Part shown: positions 45,583-53,131 of the stretch, piece by piece | Layout: each line of letters opens with the position of its first letter | Numbering within the stretch: position 1 is the stretch's first letter | Source of the DNA: Frigoribacterium sp. VKM Ac-2836 | Lineage (GTDB): Bacteria; Actinomycetota; Actinomycetes; Actinomycetales; Microbacteriaceae | NCBI RefSeq assembly: GCF_013248995.1 | Contig: NZ_JABRPK010000003.1 | Coordinates: 115,422-179,421 of the forward strand | DNA length: 64,000 nt | Reading direction: 5' to 3' | The notes under the pieces: model-generated | Told to the model about the DNA's origin: nothing | Seen by the model: only the letters and a program-made list of their open reading frames with translations | Databases searched by the model: none | Position numbers and translations under genes: made by a program

Positions 45583-46627
45583 CGCGTGCACCGTCGAAAC
45601 GTCGAGCGGCAATGCGTGTCGCCTCCGCACGCCGTCGCGGGTTCAGCGCCACGTCGGCGTCGTCGAGGAGCGCTGCCAGGAGTCGTGGCTTGACGAGTTC
45701 GATGTAGTAGCAGTGGACGACATGCCTCACCTCCGGGAGGGCGAGGAGTCGTTTGTCGCGCCGTACTCTGTCGCGCAGTGCCTCCTCAGGCGTTTTCCCG
45801 GCGAGCATCGTGGGGTCGGTCAACTTGACGAAGCCGTCGAACTCGACCACCGTGCCGGACTCGGCGAGGTAGGCGTCACACCGCGCGACGAACCTCCCGT
45901 TCCGGGTGAAGATCCTCTGCAGTTCGGGGGTGGGGGCACCCAGCTCGTGCAAGACGACCCTGAGAAGCGACTCACCGCCGTTCTCCGCGTGAGGCGACGC
46001 GAAGTCGATGACCCGTCGTGCGGCCCGTCCCCCCGGGTGGTGTGACGGGCCGACCCTGTCGAGGAGGGCAGCGCGGTGTCGCGCGAGGAGGGTGTCGACC
46101 GCGGGCCCGGTCCGATGACCGAGGGGGAGGACGAGCCGACGGAGCACGGCGTCGACGCAGAGCACGGCGTCTGCGAAGTTCGCCGTCCGCGCCGTGTCGA
46201 CGGCGGTTCGTGCGATCGAGGTCACGGGCACGCCGTTCACGAAGGTCACGTCGTCTGCTCCGAGCAGTCCCGGGCGTCGACGAAGCAGCCTGGACCGTCG
46301 CACCGCACGTCGTCGCTCGTCGATTATCTCTACGAGCGGTTCGTACTGCCGACTCACCTGGGGTAGTCCGTGGAGCGCGACGGCCGAGCGGTGCGACACG
46401 ACACTCGGTGCCGTGAGGCCGGCCAGGACGGCTCGGGTCAGGACGACGTGACGCCCTCGCCCGTCGAGCGACAGCCACGTCGAAGTGGGCGTGTAGGCAC
46501 CCGGGCTGACCCTGGTCATGTGCCCGCCCTCCACAGCACGTCGCAAGGCTCTGGCCTCGCGTGAGTCGTTGCCGTGCGTCGCGACGAAGTGCAGAGGGCA
46601 GGAGAACGGATCGAAGGGTTCGGCCAT
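45578..46627 (-). CDS. AbiEi-like antitoxin-domain protein with endonuclease-like C-terminus
   Basis: A 349-residue protein. The N-terminal part (REARALRRAVEGGHMTRVSPGAYTPTSTW) is the winged-helix AbiEi antitoxin-type domain. The C-terminal part (about residues 225-345) resembles a DUF559/very-short-patch nuclease fold, with the acidic pattern CDAYLAESGTVVEFDGFVKL. No AbiEii nucleotidyltransferase toxin adjoins it. Such solitary genes are common in Microbacteriaceae and their role is unknown. Palindromes of one family bracket it, and its TGA is made by one of them. That suggests it moves as a unit. Confidence 0.75.
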   Translation of the reverse strand: MAEPFDPFSCPLHFVATHGNDSREARALRRAVEGGHMTRVSPGAYTPTSTWLSLDGRGRHVVLTRAVLAGLTAPSVVSHRSAVALHGLPQVSRQYEPLVEIIDERRRAVRRSRLLRRRPGLLGADDVTFVNGVPVTSIARTAVDTARTANFADAVLCVDAVLRRLVLPLGHRTGPAVDTLLARHRAALLDRVGPSHHPGGRAARRVIDFASPHAENGGESLLRVVLHELGAPTPELQRIFTRNGRFVARCDAYLAESGTVVEFDGFVKLTDPTMLAGKTPEEALRDRVRRDKRLLALPEVRHVVHCYYIELVKPRLLAALLDDADVALNPRRRAEATRIAARRFDGARG

Positions 46628-46724
46628 GGACCGACCGTGGCGGAGGATGCCGGGCGGCGTACATGCCGTTCGGGCCCGGTGGAGAGTCCTCCTATGAACG
46701 CCGGGTGGGGAGGAGGACTGCGGC

Positions 46725-46786
46725 GAACCACTTCGGGGACCGATGACCGTGGCGGCCGCGGATGTTTCGTCCCCATAGTGGTTTTC
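46725..46786. repeat. Palindrome with GAACCAC/GTGGTTC arms, right of the AbiEi-like gene
   Basis: GAACCACTTCGGGGAC faces GTCCCCATAGTGGTTTTC across a GC-rich centre. The left arm is identical to that of 45517-45582. Confidence 0.7.
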
Positions 46787-46855
46787 GGGAGGCGCGCGGC
46801 GGGGTACGGCGCTCAGCTTGGCCGCCCGAACCGCTCCTCCTGTACTGCTGGGAGG

Positions 46856-48913
46856 ATGACCGACTCCCGTTCCCTGCCCTACCCCCTCGGCGTGACCCCC
46901 CTGCCCGGCGGCGGCGCCCACGTCGCGGTGTACTCCGAGACCGCCGACCGCGTCTGGTTCTGCCTGTTCGACGACGGGGCCGACGGCGGCACCGAGCGCC
47001 GCTTCGAGCTGACGAACCGTACCGGCCACGTCTTCCACACCGTGGTCGAGGAGGCGCGGGTCGGCTCCCGCTACGGCCTGCGGGTCGCGGGCCCCTGGGA
47101 CCCGGCGAACGGCCTCCGCCACAACGAGCACAAGCTGCTGCTCGACCCCTACGCCACGGCCCTCGACGGCCGGTTCGACTGGGGCCAGGCCGTCTTCGGC
47201 CACGACATGGACGAGCCCGACCAGCGCGACGACACCGACTCGGCCGCGGCCATGCCCCGCAACGTCGTCGCCGACCGCGACTTCGACTGGGGTGACGACC
47301 AGCGCCCGCTGACGCCGCTGGAGGACACCGTCGTCTACGAGGTGCACGTCAAGGGCTTCACGCAGACCCACCCCGACGTGCCGGAGGACATCCGCGGCAC
47401 CTACGCGGGCATGGGTCACCCCGCCGCGATCAAGCACTTCACCGACCTGGGCGTCACCGCCGTCGAGCTGCTGCCGACGCACCAGTTCGTGCAGGACAGC
47501 CACCTCGAGGAGAAGGGCCTTCGCAACTACTGGGGCTACAACTCCATCGGCTTCTTCGCCCCCCACGACGAGTACGCGTCGAAGGCGGCGGGCACGAAGG
47601 GCGGTCAGGTCGCCGAGTTCAAGCAGATGGTCAAGGACCTCCATGCCGCCGGCCTCGAGGTGTGGATGGACGTCGTCTACAACCACACGGCCGAGGGCAA
47701 CCACATGGGCCCGACCATCTCGTTCAAGGGCATCGACAACGCCGCCTACTACCGTCTGGTCGAGGGTGACGAGGGCAACTACTTCGACACCACCGGCACG
47801 GGCAACAGCCTGAACGTCAGCCACCCCGCGGCCCTCGGGCTGATCATGGACAGCCTGCGTTACTGGGTCACCGAGATGCACGTCGACGGCTTCCGCTTCG
47901 ACCTCGCCACGACGCTCACGCGCCAGGGCGGCGAGGCGAGCGAGCACAGTGCGTTCCTCACGCTGATCCACCAGGACCCCGTGCTGCAGAGCGTCAAGAT
48001 GATCGCCGAGCCGTGGGACACCGCCGGGTACCAGGTCGGGGGCTTCCCGGCCGACTGGTCCGAGTGGAACGGCAAGTTCCGCGACGACGTCCGTGAGTTC
48101 TGGAACGGCGAGCCCGGCGTGCTCTCGACCTTCTCCGACCGCGTGCTCGGCAGCCCGGACGTCTACGAGGCCGACCGTCGCTCGCCCCTGTCGAGCGTCA
48201 ACTTCGTCACCGCACACGACGGCTTCACCCTCGCGGACCTGACCAGCTACGCCGAGAAGCACAACGAGGAGAACGGCGAGGACAGCCAGGACGGCGAGAG
48301 CGACAACAAGTCCTTCAACGGTGGTGCCGAGGGGCCGACCGACGACCCCGCGGTCAACGAGTACCGCGACCGTCAGCGCCGCAACTTCCTCGGTACGTTG
48401 CTGATCAGCGCCGGGGTGCCGATGATCCTCGGCGGCGACGAGATCGCCCGCAGCCAGGGAGGCAACAACAACGCCTACTGCCAGGACAGCGAGATCTCGT
48501 GGTTCGACTGGGAGCGAGCCGACCGCGACCTCCTCGCCTTCACGACCGAGCTGATCACGCTGCGTCGCGAGAACCCGGCCCTGCGCCCCGACTGGTTCCG
48601 CTACGCTCCCGAGGTCGAGAGCGACGACCACGTGCAGGTGCGCCGTGCCGACGACCACTCGTTCTCGACCGGCGACTGGCAGCAGGGCGAGAACAAGGCG
48701 ATCACCTTCGTCCTGACGCACAAGGACGCCGACGCGTTCGCCTACCTCGTCAACGGCTCGACCGCGGTCGTCGAGTTCAACGTGCCCGACGCGCCCCACG
48801 GCGAGTGGGAGCTCGCCGCGTCCAGCGACCCCGGCCAGCAGGTCGAGGGGGCCGTCACGACGCTGCTCGTGCGCGACGCGAGCTTCACGCTGCTGCGGAG
48901 CCGCGCCTCCTAG
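46856..48913 (+). CDS. glgX: Glycogen debranching enzyme
   Basis: A 685-residue GH13 debranching enzyme that removes alpha-1,6 branches from glycogen after phosphorylase action. The N-terminal CBM48-like domain is about residues 1-140. The barrel has DVVYNHTAEGNHMGP, VDGFRFDLATTLTR with the nucleophile aspartate, KMIAEPWDTAGYQVGGFP with the proton-donor glutamate, and NFVTAHDGFTLADL with the third acid. The ATG is preceded by GGGAGG, and TACTGC lies 7 nt before it. The last codons RAS and the TAG stop are a copy of the CCGCGCCTCC repeat. Together with pgm it serves glycogen turnover. Confidence 0.95.
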   Translation: MTDSRSLPYPLGVTPLPGGGAHVAVYSETADRVWFCLFDDGADGGTERRFELTNRTGHVFHTVVEEARVGSRYGLRVAGPWDPANGLRHNEHKLLLDPYATALDGRFDWGQAVFGHDMDEPDQRDDTDSAAAMPRNVVADRDFDWGDDQRPLTPLEDTVVYEVHVKGFTQTHPDVPEDIRGTYAGMGHPAAIKHFTDLGVTAVELLPTHQFVQDSHLEEKGLRNYWGYNSIGFFAPHDEYASKAAGTKGGQVAEFKQMVKDLHAAGLEVWMDVVYNHTAEGNHMGPTISFKGIDNAAYYRLVEGDEGNYFDTTGTGNSLNVSHPAALGLIMDSLRYWVTEMHVDGFRFDLATTLTRQGGEASEHSAFLTLIHQDPVLQSVKMIAEPWDTAGYQVGGFPADWSEWNGKFRDDVREFWNGEPGVLSTFSDRVLGSPDVYEADRRSPLSSVNFVTAHDGFTLADLTSYAEKHNEENGEDSQDGESDNKSFNGGAEGPTDDPAVNEYRDRQRRNFLGTLLISAGVPMILGGDEIARSQGGNNNAYCQDSEISWFDWERADRDLLAFTTELITLRRENPALRPDWFRYAPEVESDDHVQVRRADDHSFSTGDWQQGENKAITFVLTHKDADAFAYLVNGSTAVVEFNVPDAPHGEWELAASSDPGQQVEGAVTTLLVRDASFTLLRSRAS

Positions 48914-48930
48914 TCGGCGACGCGAGCGCA

Positions 48931-48971
48931 GGAGGCGCGGTGCCCGTCCCCGAGGACGGCACCGCGCCTCC
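48931..48971 (+). terminator. Terminator built from two inverted copies of the genome repeat
   Basis: GGAGGCGCGGTGCCCGTCC pairs with GGACGGCACCGCGCCTCC around a CCGA loop, with one bulge. It begins 18 bp after the glgX stop. Confidence 0.75.
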
Positions 48972-48993
48972 CGCATCGGGCGGCGACGCAGAA

Positions 48994-49020
48994 GACCGCC
49001 GCCCCGAAGGGACGGCGGTC
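48994..49020. terminator. Second hairpin between glgX and the opposing operon
   Basis: GACCGCCG pairs with CGGCGGTC with partly paired CC/GG inside and a CGAA loop. It faces the convergent minus-strand genes at 49052. Confidence 0.65.
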
Positions 49021-49051
49021 GTCGTGTGTGTCGGCCGAAGCCGAGCCGGGA

Positions 49052-49321
49052 TCAGGCGGTCGCGAGCTGCTGCGCCGCGGGGGCGAAGAAGTCTTCGTAC
49101 CGGGGGCCCGGCGTGATGTCGAGGACGGTGCCGCAGACGACGGGCTCGCGCTCGTGCTGCGAGCGTCGTGCCCGGTCGGTGGATCGACGCTTGGCGTAGA
49201 CCTCGATGCGGGCGGCGGGCACCCGCTGGTCGGCCACGTAGTGGCCGGTCACGTCGACGGAGCGACGGACGTGCGCCACGAGCTGGTCGTGGCTGAGTCG
49301 GGCGAGGTCGGCGGCGTTCAT
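49052..49321 (-). CDS. Small hypothetical protein
   Basis: An 89-residue basic protein (MNAADLARLSHDQLVAHVRR, then SVDVTGHYVADQRVPAARIE). The ATG overlaps the stop of the upstream 38-residue ORF as ATGA, which implies coupled translation. No family is recognised. The pair runs convergent to glgX and has an unusual upstream region with two dyads. Confidence 0.55.
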   Translation of the reverse strand: MNAADLARLSHDQLVAHVRRSVDVTGHYVADQRVPAARIEVYAKRRSTDRARRSQHEREPVVCGTVLDITPGPRYEDFFAPAAQQLATA

Positions 49322-49434
49322 GCCGATGCCTCGGCCAGGAGGAGTGCACTGATGTCGATCGGCTCGGTGGGAGCCAGGTCGTGCACGAGGGGGTGGTGCC
49401 CGGAGGCGTGGACGCTGTTCATTGTTCTGCTCAT
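49318..49434 (-). CDS. 38-residue ORF coupled to the 89-residue gene
   Basis: A short ORF (MSRTMNSVHASGHHPLVHDL and ending LLLAEASA). Its TGA overlaps the next ATG. A GGGCCGCAGAG stretch precedes the start. It could be a leader peptide or a true small protein. The coupled overlap is the main support. Confidence 0.45.
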   Translation of the reverse strand: MSRTMNSVHASGHHPLVHDLAPTEPIDISALLLAEASA

Positions 49435-49519
49435 CTCTGCGGCCCTGCGACCGCGTGCGGAACGGGGTGATGCGGGTCGCGTCGCCGTGAATCGACGCGT
49501 GCCCGACTCTCGCAGGTCG

Positions 49520-49580
49520 CCGACCGATCGCCACCATCGGTCGGTGCATCGTTCGCAACGTGGACATTCGTTCGAACGAG
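49520..49580. promoter_or_regulatory. Dyads upstream of the tiny-ORF pair
   Basis: CCGACCGAT and ATCGGTCGG face each other at 49520-49544. A GTTCG-rich block follows (GTTCGCAACGTGGACATTCG and TTCGAACGAG). The latter loosely resembles an actinobacterial SOS box (TCGAAC-N4-GTTCGA) with mismatches, so LexA control is only a possibility. Confidence 0.35.
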
Positions 49581-49625
49581 GGTGGCCGCCTCGTGGGGTC
49601 CGCCGCCCCGAGCCGTGAGCAGAGC

Positions 49626-50558
49626 TCAGTCGCGGCGGGCCCAGAGGGCCTGCACGAGGGACGTCGTCAACTCGTGGTCGATAGCGAACGGCCGACCGTC
49701 GAGGTCTGACACGGGGGCGATCTGGCGGCCGCTCGAGAACAGCCACAGGGCGTCCGCCTCGTGCACCTGCTCGATCGTCACGAGCTCGTACGCCGTCTCG
49801 TGTCCGAGGTCGGCCAAGGCGTCGAACACGGCCGCCTGCGTGGTGCCCTCGAGGATGCCCTGATCGGTGCGGGGGGTCACGAAGCGGTCGCCGAAGCGGG
49901 CGACGAGCGAGGCCGACGGCCCCTCGAGGGCGAACCCGTCGCTGCTGACGAAGAGGACGTCGTCGGCACCCCGGCGGGCTGCCTCGCGCAGCACGCTCTT
50001 GTTCACGGCGTACGAGAGGGTCTTCGCACCCTGCAGCAGCCACGGCGAGGTCTGCGCGACGTCGTGTCGGTAGCCGCGGTCGAGCGACACCACGCGGATG
50101 CCGTCGCGTCGCTCGGCGGCGTGGTCCTCGTAGACCTCGGTGCGCGCCCACGCGGTCGGCTCGCTGTCGGGCACGCCCTCGAGGCCGCGCGTCACGATCA
50201 GCTTGGTCAACGCGAACGGGACGGGTTCGTGGGCGGCGGCCGAGGCGAGCACGGCCTCGCGGATCAGGTCGAGGTCGAGGTCGGGCAGATCGAGCAGGGC
50301 CGCGGACCGGGCCAGTCGGCGCAGGTGCGGTTCGAGCGCCTGCACCGCTCCGTCCACGACGCCGAACGCCTCGAAGATGCCGTCGCCGCGCGTCACGCCC
50401 AGGTCGACGACGTGCACGGTCGGCCCGGTCGCGTCGACGACGTGCCACCCGGGGCCGTCGCCCCGGGCGCCGGCCCGGGCCCGGTCGATGACCACGAGCA
50501 CGGGGGCAGGAGGCGCGGTGTCGGTCGTGGGGGAGGCGTCGGCAGCGAGGTCGGTCAC
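49626..50558 (-). CDS. Class IV aminotransferase / 4-amino-4-deoxychorismate lyase-like
   Basis: A 310-residue PLP enzyme of fold type IV. The Arg-rich VTRGDGIFEAFGVVDG start, the lysine in LLQGAKTLSYAVNKSVLREA and the phosphate-binding VFDALADLGHE and EGTTQAAVF regions are seen. Such proteins act as PabC, completing 4-aminobenzoate for folate, or as branched-chain or D-amino-acid aminotransferases. The start EAFG pattern favours PabC-like. The GTG at 50558 lies 7 nt after TACGGT (plus-strand 50566-50571). Confidence 0.82.
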   Translation of the reverse strand: MTDLAADASPTTDTAPPAPVLVVIDRARAGARGDGPGWHVVDATGPTVHVVDLGVTRGDGIFEAFGVVDGAVQALEPHLRRLARSAALLDLPDLDLDLIREAVLASAAAHEPVPFALTKLIVTRGLEGVPDSEPTAWARTEVYEDHAAERRDGIRVVSLDRGYRHDVAQTSPWLLQGAKTLSYAVNKSVLREAARRGADDVLFVSSDGFALEGPSASLVARFGDRFVTPRTDQGILEGTTQAAVFDALADLGHETAYELVTIEQVHEADALWLFSSGRQIAPVSDLDGRPFAIDHELTTSLVQALWARRD

Positions 50559-50565
50559 GCCTCCG

Positions 50566-50571
50566 ACCGTA
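50566..50571 (-). promoter_or_regulatory. -10 box TACGGT of the aminotransferase
   Basis: On the minus strand TACGGT ends 7 nt before the GTG start at 50558, so the mRNA is probably leaderless. Confidence 0.45.
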
Positions 50572-50705
50572 CCTCGGGCCCACGTTTTCGCTTTGTGGAC
50601 AGGCTGTGGAGAATTGCTCGGTGTCGAGAGGTTAGAGCGTCACGCCATCATCTGCGCCGAGATGGTCGGCATCGGGGCAGGAGGCGCCACCCCCCGTGGC
50701 AGGTC

Positions 50706-50720
50706 GCTAGTCAGTCTAGC
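50706..50720. promoter_or_regulatory. Operator dyad GCTAG-N5-CTAGC (copy 2)
   Basis: Identical half-sites and spacing to the dyad in the MarR promoter at 13052-13066. It lies 66 bp before the TAGCGT box of candidate sRNA B and far from any coding start. Confidence 0.6.
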
Positions 50721-50763
50721 CAAAATAAGGGGTTGATCGGGGTTTTCTCGGGCCGCCCACCCC

Positions 50764-50791
50764 TTGCGCGCTCAGACTGCGCAGGTAGCGT
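50764..50791 (+). promoter_or_regulatory. Promoter of candidate sRNA B
   Basis: TTGCGC (50764-50769) and TAGCGT (50786-50791) are 16 bp apart. Confidence 0.45.
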
Positions 50792-50797
50792 GAACGA

Positions 50798-50918
50798 GCC
50801 CGCCCACGGTGGGCGCATGGTGCCCGGTGGGCCGGGAGCTTCTTCACGGGGCGGCCCGCCCGGCACCACTCCACACGCGCCGAAGGGCCGCACCGTCGAC
50901 ACGGTGCGGCCCTTCGTG
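50798..50918 (+). ncRNA. Candidate sRNA B, homologous to the locus at 13147
   Basis: No coding frame is evident. After the promoter, a GCCCAC/GTGGGC hairpin, a GGGCGC-ATG-GTGCCC hairpin and the segment GGAGCTTCTTCACGGGG precede a strong terminator. The order of blocks and the operator upstream match candidate sRNA A. GAGCTTC and TTCACGGG can pair with GTGAAGCTC and CCCGTGAA of the minus-strand RNA elements. Expression is inferred. Confidence 0.4.
50881..50916. terminator. Perfect hairpin shared by sRNA B and the convergent gene
   Basis: CGAAGGGCCGCACCGT pairs perfectly with ACGGTGCGGCCCTTCG around CGAC. It lies 19 bp after the stop of the minus-strand gene at 50935. Confidence 0.75.
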
Positions 50919-50934
50919 GTCGGTGCGAGAAGCC

Positions 50935-51309
50935 TCAGCCTCGGGGCTTCGGCGGTCCGGGCTTCGGGTGCGACGGTGCGGCGTCGTGCGTGCCGACGTC
51001 GGCGGGGTCGGGCTCTCCGGGCTTGGGGTGCCCGGGGATCGAGTCGCCCGAGAGGTTGAGGTCGTCCGGGTCGACCTCGATGTCGCCACCGTCGTCGGGT
51101 CCGCCTTCGCCCGGCAGGGCCTGGACGGCGTCGAGGTCGGTGTCGGCGTCGACGGCGGGGGAGTCCTCGGTGGCCGACCGCTGCATCTCGGCCGTTGTCG
51201 CCTCGCTCCGCGGGAAGTCCGCCGTCGGGTCGTCGGCGTCGCGACGGTCCGGTGCGGTGTCGGCGGTGCCTGCGGTGCCGGTCTGGGTGTCGTGCTCGTC
51301 TTCGTGCAT
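50935..51309 (-). CDS. Acidic disordered hypothetical protein
   Basis: A 124-residue protein very rich in Asp, Glu, Pro, Gly and Thr, with no hydrophobic core (DTDLDAVQALPGEGGPDDGG, then GHPKPGEPDPADVG and SHPKPGPPKPRG). It is predicted to be disordered. Two HPKPG units form a short repeat. TACCGT (plus-strand 51316-51321) lies 6 nt before the ATG, which supports the start. A similar acidic protein is encoded at 61658. The function is unknown. Confidence 0.65.
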   Translation of the reverse strand: MHEDEHDTQTGTAGTADTAPDRRDADDPTADFPRSEATTAEMQRSATEDSPAVDADTDLDAVQALPGEGGPDDGGDIEVDPDDLNLSGDSIPGHPKPGEPDPADVGTHDAAPSHPKPGPPKPRG

Positions 51310-51315
51310 GGGCGC

Positions 51316-51321
51316 ACGGTA
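51316..51321 (-). promoter_or_regulatory. -10 box TACCGT, leaderless start
   Basis: TACCGT on the minus strand ends 6 nt before the ATG at 51309. Confidence 0.45.
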
Positions 51322-51355
51322 CGCCGCGGGGGTGCGTGCCGCATGTGCGCCGGGG

Positions 51356-51361
51356 CAGACT
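51356..51361 (+). promoter_or_regulatory. -10 box CAGACT, leaderless start
   Basis: CAGACT ends 6 nt before the ATG at 51368. Confidence 0.4.
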
Positions 51362-51367
51362 GACGAC

Positions 51368-52021
51368 ATGACGACCCTCACCTGCCGCGCGATCGTTTTC
51401 GACATGGACGGCACGCTCGTCGACTCGACGGCCGTGGTCGAACGCATCTGGGGCGACTTCGCCGCCGAACACGAGCTCGACGTCGACGACCTGTTGGCGT
51501 TCGCGCACGGACGGCAGACCCACGACACCGTCACGCGGTTCCTGCCCGGGTTGCCCGAGGTCGAGGCCCGGGCGCTCACCGACGGCCTGCAGGCCGTCGA
51601 GGCCGGCACGGGCGGGGGCACCGTCGAGATCCCGGGCGCGGCCGCGTTCCTCGAGGGTCTCCCGACGGATCGTGTGGCCCTCGTGACGAGTGCGAACCAC
51701 GACCTGGCGCGGTCACGCATGGCCGAGGCGGGCGTGACCTGGCCGGCCGTCGTGCTGGCGTCCGAGCAGGTGGCCGTGGGCAAGCCCGCCCCGGACGGCT
51801 ATCTGTTGGCTGCCCGGCTGCTGGGCGTCGCCCCCGACGAGGTCGTGGTCTTCGAGGACGCGGCGGCGGGGCTCGAGGCGGCCCGCGCCTCCGGAGCCTC
51901 GGTCGTCGTCGTGGGCGACCACGACGGACCGGCGGCCGACGGCCTTCCGCGCATCACCGGCTACGAGGGCGTGTCGGTGACCGTCCGCGACGACGGGACC
52001 CTCGAGCTCACGCTGCCGTAG
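51368..52021 (+). CDS. HAD-family phosphatase (phosphosugar type)
   Basis: A 217-residue HAD hydrolase with a small helical cap. The nucleophile motif is IVFDMDGTLVDSTAVV at about residues 9-24. VALVTSANHDLARSRM, VAVGKPAPDGYLLAARLL and VVFEDAAAGLEAARASG provide motifs II to IV. The sequence is nearest to the DOG-type 2-deoxyglucose-6-phosphate or glycerol-3-phosphate phosphatases. The substrate cannot be named. It is divergent from the acidic protein gene with only 58 bp between starts. Confidence 0.87.
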   Translation: MTTLTCRAIVFDMDGTLVDSTAVVERIWGDFAAEHELDVDDLLAFAHGRQTHDTVTRFLPGLPEVEARALTDGLQAVEAGTGGGTVEIPGAAAFLEGLPTDRVALVTSANHDLARSRMAEAGVTWPAVVLASEQVAVGKPAPDGYLLAARLLGVAPDEVVVFEDAAAGLEAARASGASVVVVGDHDGPAADGLPRITGYEGVSVTVRDDGTLELTLP

Positions 52022-52042
52022 GGTCTCGAGGCCCGCACCGGA

Positions 52043-53059
52043 TCACCCGTGCAGCGGGTGCGACCCCTCGTGGTTCGTGCGATGGGCGAGGGCTCGCGCG
52101 AACTCGCGCAAGGTCTCGTCCGAGGTGTGGCGGGGCGACCAGCCCAGCACGTCACGGGCCTTCTGGGTCGACATGACGGGGATCTTCGCCGCGATGTCGA
52201 GCCAGCCCGGCTCGGTCGGCTGCAGACGGGCCAGCCAGGTGAGCTGCACGACGGCGCGCAGCAGACGGTAGGGCACCGGCAGCAGACGGGAGCCGAAGGC
52301 CCGGGCGATGCGGTCGGGGTCGACCACGGGCTCGGCGGCGAGGTTGAACGCGCCGCCGGCCCGCCGGTCGATCGCCCGCCAGAAGGCGTCGGCGACGTCG
52401 CTCGCGTGCACGACCTGCGACACGAAGCGCGGGGCGAGCGGGACGAACAGGGGGCGCACGCGTTGCATCCAGCGGGTGGGCACCCAACGGCCGGCGAAGA
52501 GTCCGACGATCTCGCTCGCCGCGGCGGCCTGGAAGACCAGGCCGGGCCGCATGCGGGTCAGCGTGACCTCGGGGTGCTGCTCGGCGAAGGCGTCCATGAC
52601 GCGTTCGTTGATCGCCTTGTGCTTCGAGTAGCTCGACCGGCGGACGCCCTTGGTCTTGTAGGTCTCGTCCACCCGCCGCCCCTTGGGGCCGCGCGAGTAG
52701 GCACCGACGGACGACGCCACGAGCACGTGGGGCACGCCGGCACGGGCGGCGGCGTCGAGCACGTGCGAGGTGCCCGACACGTTCGTGCGGTACATGACGG
52801 CCTTGTGATGGCTCGGCTGCAGGGCCCAGCCGAGGTGCACGACCGCGTCGGCCCCGGCGAAGGCGCGTTCGAGCGAGGCGGGTGCGTCGTCGGCCCCGAC
52901 GTCGATCGAGAACCAGGTGACCTCGCCGTAGGGTGGCGTCGCCATGCGGGGGCCGCGGCGGGCGACGCCCACGATCGACGTGACCTCGGGCTCGGCCTGC
53001 AGGCGGGTGAGCAAGGCGGTGCCCAGGTTGCCCGTGGCTCCGACGACGACCACGCGCAT
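52043..53059 (-). CDS. NAD-dependent epimerase/dehydratase-like SDR
   Basis: A 338-residue extended SDR. The nucleotide motif GATGNLG is at residues 7-13, and the Y-x3-K is in VRRSSYSKHKAINERV. VVHLGWALQPSHHKAVMYRT and VVHASDVADAFWRAID are typical extended-SDR blocks. The N-terminal MRVVVVGATGNLGTALLTRL gives a clean start. It may act on a sugar nucleotide or small carbonyl. It is followed after a 72-bp gap by the metallophosphoesterase on the same strand. Confidence 0.85.
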   Translation of the reverse strand: MRVVVVGATGNLGTALLTRLQAEPEVTSIVGVARRGPRMATPPYGEVTWFSIDVGADDAPASLERAFAGADAVVHLGWALQPSHHKAVMYRTNVSGTSHVLDAAARAGVPHVLVASSVGAYSRGPKGRRVDETYKTKGVRRSSYSKHKAINERVMDAFAEQHPEVTLTRMRPGLVFQAAAASEIVGLFAGRWVPTRWMQRVRPLFVPLAPRFVSQVVHASDVADAFWRAIDRRAGGAFNLAAEPVVDPDRIARAFGSRLLPVPYRLLRAVVQLTWLARLQPTEPGWLDIAAKIPVMSTQKARDVLGWSPRHTSDETLREFARALAHRTNHEGSHPLHG

Positions 53060-53131
53060 GGGGGTCTCACTTTCACGACTCGACGAACGGCCTCGTGCCG
53101 ACCCCGGGTGGGCGGCAGGCCTGCATCGAGC

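Noticed and set aside
48962-48971. Repeat copies read as strong ribosome binding sites
   Set aside because: GGAGG is part of the motif, but nearly all copies lie after stop codons or inside genes without a start codon at the right distance.
45578-48976. Very long minus-strand open frame opposite glgX
   Set aside because: Only the part below 46627 has protein-like composition and a family match. The rest is the antisense of glgX with Val/Glu/Arg-rich shadow composition typical of high-GC DNA.
49560-49580. LexA/SOS box
   Set aside because: The match to TCGAAC-N4-GTTCGA has at least two mismatches in one half. It is kept only as a weak note in the feature list.
50583-50705. DnaA boxes in a TTTGTGGACAGGCTGTGG stretch
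   Set aside because: The matches are partial and isolated, and no dnaA, dnaN or other origin gene is nearby.
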